In this document: piece by piece, positions 13,386-23,300 of the stretch
How positions within the stretch are numbered: position 1 is the first letter of the stretch
How the letters are laid out: every line of letters starts with the position of its first letter
The notes under the pieces: generated by a model
Seen by the model: the letters and a program-made list of their open reading frames with translations, nothing else
What the model was told of the DNA's origin: nothing
Database searches by the model: none
Made by a program: the position numbers and the translations under genes
Origin: Purshia tridentata
Taxonomy: Eukaryota > Streptophyta > Magnoliopsida > Rosales > Rosaceae
DNA: 64,000 nt
Reading direction: 5' to 3'
Assembly: GCA_003254885.1 (NCBI GenBank)
Contig: QANT01008395.1
Coordinates: forward strand, 1-64,000

Positions 13386-14600
13386 CTAGCAGAGTCCATT
13401 GAATTGTGGCACAACCCAAATAGCAGGTGGTATGTAGCACTGCAAATTAGGGTTTAGAGAGTAATGCTGTGTGATGGTTTTTTCCTCCAAATTGAAGATG
13501 CCCATATCATCCCACGGTCCATCAGGAAGTTCAGGCAGTCCGAGCGCTATCCAATCATCTGTGTAATATATAGAATTTGGCTGGCATGTAGGAAAGTTTG
13601 AAGCCAAAACAGAGACGGAATGATTGTCACCCACGAACAGAGCCTCATCTCCAATGCTTTGGACCCTAACATTGTTCATAGTAGACCCATCTTCATCGCT
13701 AAACACCAACTTGTAAACCATAAAGTCCACAGTGTCCATCTTCCTCGTAGGACCACTCTTACACTTATAGAATCTTTGGACTTGCAACAGGTCTCCATTG
13801 GTTGATTCCACAAGATATGACTTAAGAGTAGAATATGACCGCACGTCTTGAGCTTTAAGTTCCTTTGCTTTTGGAGGTCGGGAACAGTTAAAACTGCTAC
13901 TAACATCCAGTGCCACAATCCCTCCACGCATTTTAGCTGCATAGATTTGGCTTTTATAAAATATAACATCAGTATAAACAACTTCATCATCCTTGATGTA
14001 AGCCCATTGTGTTTGGCCTCCCCTGATGAAAGCCAACTTGTAATTATACAAATCGTAGAGTGCTCCAACCACATAACTCTCCGGATTTAGAAGGGGATCA
14101 GCGGACAATATAACCTTTTGGATGTAAAACTCGTGGTAGCCTTTGTGACGTTTTTCAATTTTAAATTCCAAAGGAGGGAGACGAATGGACCCTGCTTTTC
14201 TGAAAGGGTTTCGGAGTACAATATTCAGACCATGACGATGGCCTGCTACATCTGCTGTGGCCAACCAACCATGGCTAGAGCCAATACACCTCTTACCATA
14301 AGGGACTTGTAACTTAATATTGTTGCAGATTTTTCCTTCAGAAATGCTGTATAGTAGTTTTGGGTTTGTTAAGCTGGTCTTTCCTTGGCATTCGCTAGGG
14401 ATTAAGAGCATGGGAAGTAGCTTATGCCAGCGGCGTGTTGCATGATTATAGTGTTTTGCAGCAAAACGCCATTCCTTGCAAACGGCAGCAAAACAGACAT
14501 GGTCAATGGGTTCCAGGAGCTTATCCAGGACCGAAAAGAGAGCCAGTACAGGAAGACTTGCCCATGGTGGTAGGTAACCAGTGCTGAAGTTAACAGCCAT
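13386..14600 (-). CDS. F-box protein with DUF295 (KIB-type beta-propeller) domain
   Basis: Intronless gene of 404 residues. Plant F-box proteins of this class are presumed substrate receptors of SCF ubiquitin ligases; the target here is unknown. The F-box is at about residues 15-55 (LPVLALFSVLDKLLEPIDHV, then CFAAVCKEWRFAAK). A middle region with kelch-like GALYDLYNYKLAFIRGG follows. The DUF295 signature is near the C-terminus, from about residue 285: YKLVFSDED, then ALFVGDNHSVSVLASNFP and NSIYYTDDW. The frame is open upstream to 14789, but the Met at 14600 fits the family start and lies downstream of the TATA-like sequence. Part of the gene and its promoter is duplicated at 15940-16182. DUF295 genes often expand by local duplication. 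Confidence 0.88.
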   Translation of the reverse strand: MAVNFSTGYLPPWASLPVLALFSVLDKLLEPIDHVCFAAVCKEWRFAAKHYNHATRRWHKLLPMLLIPSECQGKTSLTNPKLLYSISEGKICNNIKLQVPYGKRCIGSSHGWLATADVAGHRHGLNIVLRNPFRKAGSIRLPPLEFKIEKRHKGYHEFYIQKVILSADPLLNPESYVVGALYDLYNYKLAFIRGGQTQWAYIKDDEVVYTDVIFYKSQIYAAKMRGGIVALDVSSSFNCSRPPKAKELKAQDVRSYSTLKSYLVESTNGDLLQVQRFYKCKSGPTRKMDTVDFMVYKLVFSDEDGSTMNNVRVQSIGDEALFVGDNHSVSVLASNFPTCQPNSIYYTDDWIALGLPELPDGPWDDMGIFNLEEKTITQHYSLNPNLQCYIPPAIWVVPQFNGLC

Positions 14601-14795
14601 GTTCACAAAACAAGAAAGAAGAACAAGGAAAGAACCAACTGAGTAGAGTATATATTTAAATATATGTGAGGTAGAGTACAGAAGAAAAGAATGCTTTGAT
14701 AGTAAACAATGCGATGCAAGGTGGCTCTTTATATAAAGAATTGAAACCAATCCTATTAGAATTTGGAAATCATAATCCCACCGGAACAAGGAATT
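14601..14795 (-). promoter_or_regulatory. promoter and leader of the F-box gene
   Basis: On the minus strand a TATATAAAG box lies at about 14736-14745, some 135 bp upstream of the start codon. A second AT-rich TATTTAAATATA stretch lies at about 14648-14661. The same TATA-containing block is kept in the truncated copy at 16080-16182, which supports its being the gene's own promoter. Confidence 0.55.
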
Positions 14796-15939
14796 ATATA
14801 TATTTTTTCACCTTTTGATCTAAGTATTGACAAGGTTTAACTTTTGGGATATAAATGGTCAATTGAGATTTCAATAAAATAAATTAGAAAGTAAATGAGT
14901 AAGCTTGTTAAGTAAACAAATTTGTCCTGTGAATCGAAGTGAAAAATAAAAGGAAAAGTAGGTCCTGACTCTACTCTACTCTAGTATCAAATATCTGGAA
15001 TGGTGTGTTCGATTAGTTTCTACTTCAAGTCTTATATGCCCTCCGAAGCTCCACTTGCAGTTGAAGGGTTGGGGATTAAAAATTAAGAAAGAGGCTTTTT
15101 TCTAGAATGAAATTTGAGATGGACTTAGCTGCCTCTATAACATCCTAACACGAAATATAAAACAAAATAAAATTAGGCTAGGGATTAATTAACTGCATAA
15201 AATAAAGAATTGTTTGCATGTTTTGAGACAATTCAAGGAGCCAACTGTTTAAAAACAGAGCCTATCTCATAGCCCATGAATTTTGTAGCCTCTGAATGTG
15301 GACCAGTTTGTTTTTGTTTAGCGCCCATTTCTGCTTGCCTTTGTCGCCTATTCTTCTTTCTTTTTCTGAGCATATTATATTGCAGACAGTTAGTTGTGGC
15401 ATAATGGAATGTGACACCTGGGGTTAATACTTGAGCCTCTGGCTCTAAGCTTGATATTTGCTTCAAAGCCAATGATCAACATGAGCCTGCAACTTGGTTG
15501 TGTCACTTAGTGCTCCTTGAGGGACCCCATGTGGGACTTTGTAAGGGAATCATTCATTTGACAGACATCAACTTCAGTTAAAAACCCTTTTAAAACCTCA
15601 TGCAATCAAATAAAACAACTTGGCTAATGCATTTATATACTGATATTCATATGTATGGAGCTCAATGAAATCAAGTACTTCAATTTCTAAATCGTAAGTA
15701 CTGAGCAAAATTCAAACTGTATACAGAGTTGGTTCACCAGTTCATAATATCCAGCAACATATAACCTCAACACTACACATGAATGCACCAATTCAGAGAA
15801 ATAAAGAGGATGGAACACTACTCAATGAAAAATAGAGGCTGAGGCGACCAGTTTGTCATTTCGTTAGTAGTTAGCATTTTTAGTGAAGACAACACCATGC
15901 AGAAAAATAGAGTAAAGAAACAGATGACCAGTTTGTCAT
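14796..15939. other. intergenic DNA between F-box gene and its truncated copy
   Basis: AT-rich, without a recognisable gene. A frame at 15233-15472 on the minus strand (79 codons, Lys/Arg/Gln-rich) has no family resemblance I can see. The 13-base word ACCAGTTTGTCAT occurs at 15847-15859 and again at 15927-15939, directly at the left edge of the F-box-derived copy. Confidence 0.45.
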
Positions 15940-16182
15940 GCGGCGTGTTGCATGATTATAGTGTTTTGCAGCAAAACGTCATTCCTTGCAAACGGCAGCA
16001 AAACAGACATGGTCAATGGGCTCCAAGCTTATCCAGGACCGAAAAGAGAACCAGTACAGGAATACTTGCCCATGCCATGCTTTGATAGTAATCAATGCGA
16101 TACAAGGTGGCTCTTTATATAAATAACTGAAAACAAATCCTATTAGAATTTGGAAATCATAATCCCACCAGAACAAGGAATC
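15940..16182 (-). pseudogene. truncated, internally deleted copy of the F-box gene and its promoter
   Basis: Positions 15940 to about 16075 match the 5' coding part of the F-box gene at about 14430-14568 with a few substitutions and a small deletion. Positions about 16076-16182 match the promoter block at about 14688-14795. The segment between, which holds the start codon and leader in the parent (about 120 bp), is missing. The copy has the same orientation as the parent, 1.4 kb away. It has no start codon in the expected place and no DUF295 part, so it cannot encode the protein, although the TATA box remains. Confidence 0.9.
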
Positions 16183-16980
16183 AAAATAATTCAAGTTTAT
16201 CCAAAGTTTATCCAACTGAAAGAAAATCTGTGTTCATGAAACATTCATTTGCAAGTTGAAAATAAAATTGAAGAGAGCCAAGGGAACTGCTGCAGCAAGT
16301 AAGTGTGCTTCTGAAACTTTAAAAGCTTTCTTTAGTGACCCAGAAATCCGTCGCAAAAGGAGCATTATCATGGAGGGTTAAATAGGCAGTTCAGGTGTGA
16401 ACTTAAATCTTTTTCCTGTTTTTGATGCAGGAGTAAAATGTTATGCCATCTCCTTTGTTGAAACAAAAATAACACGGAGACAGGTTGAAGTTGACGTTGA
16501 ATAGAGACGAGAACGCCACAAATAATACTGGAAATCTTTATAATTTTGATTTTATTCCCATCCAACAACATAATATTTATCAGATTCTAGAATATTGAGC
16601 CATCGCACAAATTCTAGAAAATTGAAGTCCAAACAACATAAAATTGATCAAATTTAACAACCCATTTACATTCATATGAACCTCGTGATTTTAACTTCAC
16701 AAACCTGACTTTTAACAGGCTCAATATCAATCTATCTAACTCAGCCTAAGTGGGTAGAGTTCATGTGTACCGAAAATGTGTACAGCATACACAAACCACA
16801 GCAACTATTTGACACAAAACATAAGAGCAAATATGTACATATATATATATAGATGAACTTACACCTACTAAACCATCCTGGGGCTCAGTTAGTACTATTA
16901 ACCATGCAATCATGACCTTTTAAAGCTACGCATACCACACATAAAGATGATCAGAGGGTAGATGAATTACAGAATCATAA
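16183..16980. other. intergenic DNA with a short exon-like frame
   Basis: Mostly AT-rich. On the plus strand 16268-16382 reads without interruption as a basic peptide (KLKRAKGTAAASKCASETLK, then AFFSDPEIRRKRSIIMEG) ending in TAA. It looks protein-like but I do not recognise it and see no good start, so it is recorded here only as a possible exon remnant. An (AT)n run is at about 16838-16852. Confidence 0.3.
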
Positions 16981-17155
16981 GGGCCCTATCTTTTTGGCGC
17001 TCACAACATTTGCTCTGAAAACTTCCACGCCGTCTCTCAGAATCCAGAATTTTTTGGGGGCCTTCACAAGTTCACGGAAGTAGGTGAAAACAGTGTCCTG
17101 CTGGGAAGGGTGCACGACCCCTCTGAGGAGTACTACCCTTCACCTGTACAAAAAT
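16981..17155 (-). pseudogene. exon-like fragment ending in a stop codon, family unknown
   Basis: On the minus strand, from about 17143 to the TGA near 16981, one frame is open for some 54 codons with protein-like composition (QQDTVFTYFRELVKAPKKFW, then ILRDGVEVFRANVVSAKKIG). A pyrimidine-rich acceptor-like sequence (TTTTTGTACAG) precedes it, but reading straight from that AG meets a stop. The nearby later AG (GTGAAG) keeps the frame. No upstream exon is convincingly attached. The adjoining left arm of the inverted repeat also reads as protein-like sequence for about 35 codons on the same strand (KTLVLDLFDEDGLLCVHYGL). I read this as the 3' end of a decayed or captured gene. Confidence 0.4.
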
Positions 17156-17224
17156 ATAACGTTGTTTAATAAATAAATAAATAAAAAAAGACTAAATAGA
17201 ACTTAATATAGATATTCCAGAAAT

Positions 17225-17844
17225 CTCTTCGAGAACAGGAGCGCAGCCCATAATGCACGCATAATAAGCCATCCTCATCAAAGAGATCCAAAACAAGAGT
17301 CTTGGAACCAATAAATGAGGAAAGTCAGTACGAAACCTCCTCAGACTTAGCGAGATTCATTTATGAATCCTGTATAATTTGCTTCGACCGAAAGCGCCAA
17401 AAATTCTGTAAATTCTGACCAATGGCACAATTGTAGAGCAAATTGTTATTTGGAAACCAGTAGTATTTTTCCTACGATGCAATTTTTTGCCTAACTAAAT
17501 CCTACATAATTCACAACATATTTAGCACCTCTCATCGTTCTTGTCGCTTTAGTTAGGCAGCAAATTGCGTCGTAGAAAGAATACTGCTGGTTTAAGAGAT
17601 CCCCTCTCTATCCGAATAACAATCTCCTCTACAATAGTACCATGGGTCAGAATTTACAGAATTTTTAACTCTTTCAATCAAAGCAAATTATACAGGATTC
17701 ATAAATGACCCTCGCTAAATCTGAAGGAGGTTTCATACCGACTTTCCTCATTTATTGGGTTGCAAGACACTTCTTCCAAACCTCCTTGAAGTGGGATGGC
17801 TTATTATGCTGTGCATTCTTGGCTGTGCTCCTCTTCTCGAAGAG
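17225..17844. repeat. long imperfect inverted repeat (foldback), arms about 285 bp
   Basis: The left arm, about 17225-17507, is the reverse complement of the right arm, about 17549-17844, with a loop of roughly 40 bp. Landmarks: CTCTTCGAGAA at the left end against TTCTCGAAGAG at the right end; GCATAATAAGCCATC against GATGGCTTATTATGC; TTATGAATCCTGTATAATTTGC against its complement at about 17683-17704; GTTAGGCA near the loop. By eye identity is around 80-85%, with one insertion of about 12-15 bp in the right arm near 17596. It is not flanked by an evident target duplication. Transcribed from either strand it would fold into a long hairpin. Confidence 0.85.
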
Positions 17845-19019
17845 CTTTTGTTGATCCCACACCACCATGATTTAATTGTAACGAGTGATGGAAATAGATG
17901 GCCCTTGATGATGGAGGACAACCTAGATCTGCAGTTTTCTTTTATACTATGATTTTAGGTTTTACTTTTGGGCCGGATAGTTCCAAATCCCATCTTTTGG
18001 GCTTAGGCCTTAGATTTGTCCAAGTCTGCTTACGCTCTTTCAAATTGGGGCAACTATTGCTTTTTTTTTTTNGTTTTTTTTTTTTTTTTTTCATTTAAAC
18101 CCTTTATTAATTGGTGCAACTCTTTGAAGGTGATTTACAGGGTTGGATCAAATTAGGACATGAAATTATCATTTTGCCCCTATATTTTTTCTTAGTTTAT
18201 TAAAAAATTTAACTGTAGATTTAGTCAATTGTCACGCCTGTGCCGCATGCCAAGAGACAAGTTGAAATATAATTCATTCCACAACATATCATGCTCTGAT
18301 ACACCCGTTCGAATATACCAAAAAGAAAAAAACCAAAAAGCCAATTTATGGACTGCAAGGATGCCTATGATTTGATCATGGAACTTGAAACTACTGGTGA
18401 TTCAAAACAAAAGGAAAGGGACAAATCCTATTTGTTTTTGTATGTCATAGACCTTGAGAATGATTTTTAAAAGATAGTGGAGCATATATTGTTAAATATG
18501 CTACAGAGTTGTTACCTAAGCCCGGGCTAGAAAAAGAAGGATGCTTAATTTGTTTTGCTCTCACCTTTTTCAGCTCCATTAACACATATTCTAAACCCAA
18601 TAATTGCCATGCATGGGCAGGGCAGCGCATAGCTTAGTAGTGGGGTAGGTTATCTAAAACTAAGGTTGTAAATCTAATAATTTGTATCCACTTGTTTCAT
18701 TCATCATTCATGTAGTGCTATGTCTGGAATTTCTTTATCTTGATTATTGAACCTCTGTTTGGACTTGTATGGTGATAAAAATGAGATTGAAAGTGATTAC
18801 AGAAAGTAACTAGGAATCTATTGTTGTAAGCATTAGTTTAATCTATTTAGAAGAATGCTTTATTTCACTTTTGGTCTTTGTAGTTTGAATTAAGTTTTAC
18901 TTTGGTCAAATTAGTTTCAATTGTTATGATCTTGGTATTGTAGTTTCTAAATCGTTACAATTTAAGGACAAATTAACATTTTTGTCAATTAATATGTTAA
19001 ACTAGTCATTGAATCACCA
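17845..19019. other. AT-rich intergenic DNA, no gene seen
   Basis: Includes a T-rich homopolymer block with one ambiguous base (18072). Short frames here, for example on the minus strand at 18445-18630, have no recognisable content. Confidence 0.5.
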
Positions 19020-19506
19020 AGGGCCCGTTTGGTTTCCAGAATTGATTTTCTAGGAAATCAATTCCTATGCTTTTTCCAAGGATAAAAGAATGTAAGATTA
19101 TATTCCCCTATTTGGTAATGTTAGGAAAGTAAATTAATAATTCTCTTTTTATTTCCATTCCCTTGTTTGGTTTGTGTAGGAAAAGAAAAGAAAATTGATC
19201 TAATTTTTCAATTATACCCTTATTTATTAAACACAAGCAATATTTATTTTAATTTATTTAAAAAATTTCAGGGTTAATTTAGTAAATATAAAAAGCAATA
19301 AATGTTTTCCCAAGAGGGGAGAAACCAAAACCCAAGCTCCAAAAATAGTTTCATTCTCCTCTCAAGAAGGGAAATCATTTCCATTGGGTCAGGAAATGAT
19401 TTCCATTGGGTCAGGAAATGATTTTCCTTCCATATACTTACCAAACAATAGAATGAAATTAATTTCTCATTTTTAGGCCTCTAAAACTTGAACCAAACGG
19501 ACCCTA
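19020..19506. mobile_element. non-autonomous TIR element (hAT-like MITE), about 485 bp
   Basis: The left end GGGCCCGTTTGGTT and the right end AACCAAACGGACCC are inverted repeats of each other with one mismatch. The GGGCC-GTTTGG terminus is common in plant hAT-type MITEs. The inside is non-coding and has a short tandem duplication of GAAATGATTTCCATTGGGTCAG at about 19376-19423. I could not find a clean 8-bp target duplication, so the exact ends and superfamily are tentative. Confidence 0.6.
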
Positions 19507-20387
19507 ACGGTATATAAAATATATGATTAAAATAAAAATAGTTTGTAAAATATATAACCAAAAGTACAACGAATTTGACGATATGATAAACAAAAAAACT
19601 AATATATCATTCAATTGCAACAATTTATAAACTATAACACCAAAATTATAGCAATTAAAACTACATAAATCAAGATGAAACTTAGCTTAAACTACGTAGA
19701 CTAAAATGAACATTCGCCTTAGAAGAATTAAGAAAGTGATGATTAATTAGTTGATCAATATGTTTTACTATTGTTATAAAAAAAATTTGTTTTACTAATC
19801 ATTTTCAAACTTAAGAAAATATATGTTCATCATTACAATTTAAGTGTACAAAATTATTTGGAGAAAAATATCATTCGAATTAGTAAATACAATAAAAATT
19901 GGTATTTAATTTTTTATTTGAACCAATATATACTTTTGAAAATTAAATATAAAGTCAGTAAAAAAAGAATAAAACTGAATGTAAAGTCGGTGACTCACAG
20001 TCACAGATAACAGCTGACCAAAAAACAAAACCTCAATTGAACAGTCAACCGTTATAATCAAGGTATGCAAAGTCGACGGTATCTAAAGAAGTACACCTAT
20101 CCACGGCACGCAAGTCTCCGAACTCCCAGTACGTGGCTTCACGTTATTGGCTGTGAGATTTAATTCCATCCCCGAAAAACAAAACAAAGAAACAGGAAAA
20201 ATAATCGGTTCCTCAACAGAAAGGAAGAAGAAGCCAGCGATCTCACAGAGAGAGGTGTTTAGAGGGAGAGAGTCGCCGGAATATTCCACCATATCTTTGG
20301 AGTTATCGGCGATCCTGCCGGTAAGGACTTTACGCTATTCGGAAGCGAGTTCGGTATTTGGATCCGGCAATTTTCGGGCGAGCAGGG
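19507..20387 (+). promoter_or_regulatory. upstream region and leader of the TOL gene
   Basis: AT-rich to about 19980, then more GC-balanced DNA leading to the start codon at 20388. The probable leader (about 20180-20387) contains purine-rich AGAAAGGAAGAAGAAG and GAGAGAGA stretches. In-frame sequence upstream of the ATG uses no other ATG. Confidence 0.45.
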
Positions 20388-23300
20388 ATGGTGAATTCTA
20401 TGGTGGAACGCGCCACGAGCGACATGCTCATCGGTCCTGATTGGGCCATGAACATTGAAATCTGCGACATATGCAATCACGACCCTGTGTACGCGTTGCA
20501 CTGGATTATAATCTTTAGTTTCATTTGTTTTTTATCTCATGGTCTTAGTTTTTGGTGTAATTATGTTGTTGATTTATTTGCGATTATGCCTCATATATGT
20601 GGTTAAGAAATTTAAATCAATGGTTGAGTTGGGGATGGTGGTTGAATTTGATCGAACAGTTACTTTGTGTTTGGTTGCCGAGAAATTTGTGAATGGAAAT
20701 TCAAGAATGTGAGAGGAAATGAAAGAAGTGAACAAACTTAGAATTTTACGTATTTATTGTGATTTGAAGCTAAGATTATAAATCACATGTAATGATGTAA
20801 GCTATGATTGTATTTACTTTAGTTGTGCTGGTTCAGAAAATTGGATCTGGTTGTGCGAGCAGTGCGATTTAGTCAATTCGCCAATTTGGTCAATTGGCTT
20901 CTTATTTTGGCATAAATTGGTTCTTTCTGCATTTATTCAATTGCAATGAATTGCAATGTTATTCAATTTGATGCATCTTATTTAGTATTTGATTGTTAAG
21001 TGGTTAGTATGTTTCAACGAGCTAAATGTTTTACAATTGGAGGCGGGATGAGTAATGCTTTTCATTTTCTATTTTTTCTAGTATCGTATTCATATGAATT
21101 TAAGTTTTAGTAGTAAAAAGTAAGCATGTGAGATGGTTACAAACCACAGAATTATAATGCATTGTGCATATGAAAAAGAGGCACAGAATGATGAAAATTT
21201 TGTGAATGCTTTTCTCTCCCTCTTGTGTGCACATCAAGTGTTGGTGCATGTCTACTTCTTAGGATTGAAGTGTTTTTGTTCTAGATTACCTAGATTAAAA
21301 GTTCTCAAGTTTGGTTTAATATCTTGCTTTTCTCTCCCTCTTGTGTGCACATCAAGTGTTAGTGCATGTCTACTTCTTGTTTTAATTCTTGTTAAGGTTA
21401 ACTGGATGCATGTCTACTTCTTAGGATTGAAGTGTTTTTGTTCTAGATTAAAAGTTCTCAAGTTTGGTTTAATATCTCAGGCAAGCAAAGGATGTTGTTA
21501 AAGGTATAAAGAAGCGCCTTGGAAGTAGGAATTCCAAAGTTCAACTTCTTGCCCTTACAGTAAGCTCCACAGAACTTGTTTAAATTTCATCAGAAAGTGG
21601 CCTATTATTGCTATCCTTTTTATTTGTTTTATTTTATTTTATTAAAAATTAAGTCAAAATTTGGTGCATGGGATCTTATTGATTAGTGTAATTGTCTTTG
21701 ACTCAGTCATATATGAAATATGCCCTGTAATATTAACAACATGTGGCTGAGTCCGTTATTGTTTGACTGTTTCTTTTAGGAGACTGACTTGATGTGTGTA
21801 TAGATTTTTCTTACAAGCAATCCTTTTATTGCTTGTAACATGTTGTGATTATTTCTGTATTGCATGTTTGTCAGAGCTTTATATTCTTCATTATTTGGTT
21901 TAATCATTGAATTTCATTAAAGTGTTGTGTATTCTGCTAGGTATTTACTTTGTATCATGTTGCATACTTACTGGACGTTTCATACAAGTGCCACTCTGAT
22001 ATGTAACAAGTAATGGTGACAACTATAAAAAATATTTTTAAGAAGAGGAAAAGAACAATTATGTTGATTCATTACTCCAGAAAGTTGGCAGATTTAAAAT
22101 TGAGATGCACTATTAAATGAGTTGGTAGTCTGCTGGAAGTCTAACTAAAATTGCATGTCAAATTCGCTTCTTCTGTACATTCAATTGATATATGGTCACA
22201 TCTCTTGTGATTTTTAACGACTTTGTATTACAGAGGTCTAAATTGGTTTTATTTTGGTCTGGTCGCTATATTCTAGCTGTTGGAAACCATAATAAAGAAT
22301 TGTGGAGACATTGTTCATATGCATGTAGCAGAGAAAGAGCTCCTTCATGAGATGGTAAAGATAGTAAAAAAGAAGGTATACATGTCTCTTGAATGATTTT
22401 ATCACTTCTTAATGCTATACATAAGTTGTTTGTATTGAAGTTTTTATATAGTATATATGATGCAAATGTAGCCGGACTATCATGTCAAAGAGAAGATATT
22501 GATCCTGATAGATACCTGGCAAGAAGCTTTTGGAGGGCCGAGAGCAAGATATCCGCAATATTATGCTGCATACCAGGAGTTGCTGGTATGTCCGTAAAGA
22601 ATATTTCTCTAGAAGCATTCCGATTAATAAGCAACTTCATTGTTAAAATTTTAAATGATAAGCATTCTTATAAAATAAAGAGCAGGATTGTTATTTCATT
22701 GCTTATTGTAGTGCTTGTTTCTTCAAGATTCTCTGATTGAAATCATTTTTTTTTTCAGCGTGCTGGAGCAGTATTCCCTCAGAGATCTGAGGCAGCTGCG
22801 CCTGTATTCACACCTCCCCAGACGAAACCATTGACATCATACCCCCAAAATCTGCAAAATCCGGATTATCAGAAGGATGCTGCTGAGCCTTCTGCGGAGG
22901 CCGAGTTCCCAACCTTAAGGTGCATATGTAGCTCCTCTTCTGTTCTGAATCTTAGCTAACTTATGAATATTCTCCTATCAGTGTAGCAGTTTCTCTGACT
23001 TTTAGTTGGTACTTATTTTCTGTGGACTGAATAATGTTTGTACTTTCAAGATGACACTTTTTCTTAGTTCTGTTTTGATTGAATAGTGTCAAAAATTTGT
23101 TGATTCCTTTGTATATCAAGGTAATAATCCAACGCATGGGAAGTGCACAATCTATTGGCATCGTTAGATGGACGCCTTTCAGAATAAATGCTATGAAGGA
23201 AATATGGATATACTAGGTGTATGGTGTGAAACTGTGCTTTGCTATGTTGTTTGGTCTTGTTGTTGTGTATGGGCCAATGCAATGTATGTTTCGTCCTTGA

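Noticed and set aside
15233-15472. Minus-strand 79-codon frame
   Set aside because: Basic, repetitive composition and no homolog that I recognise; no promoter or exon partner seen.
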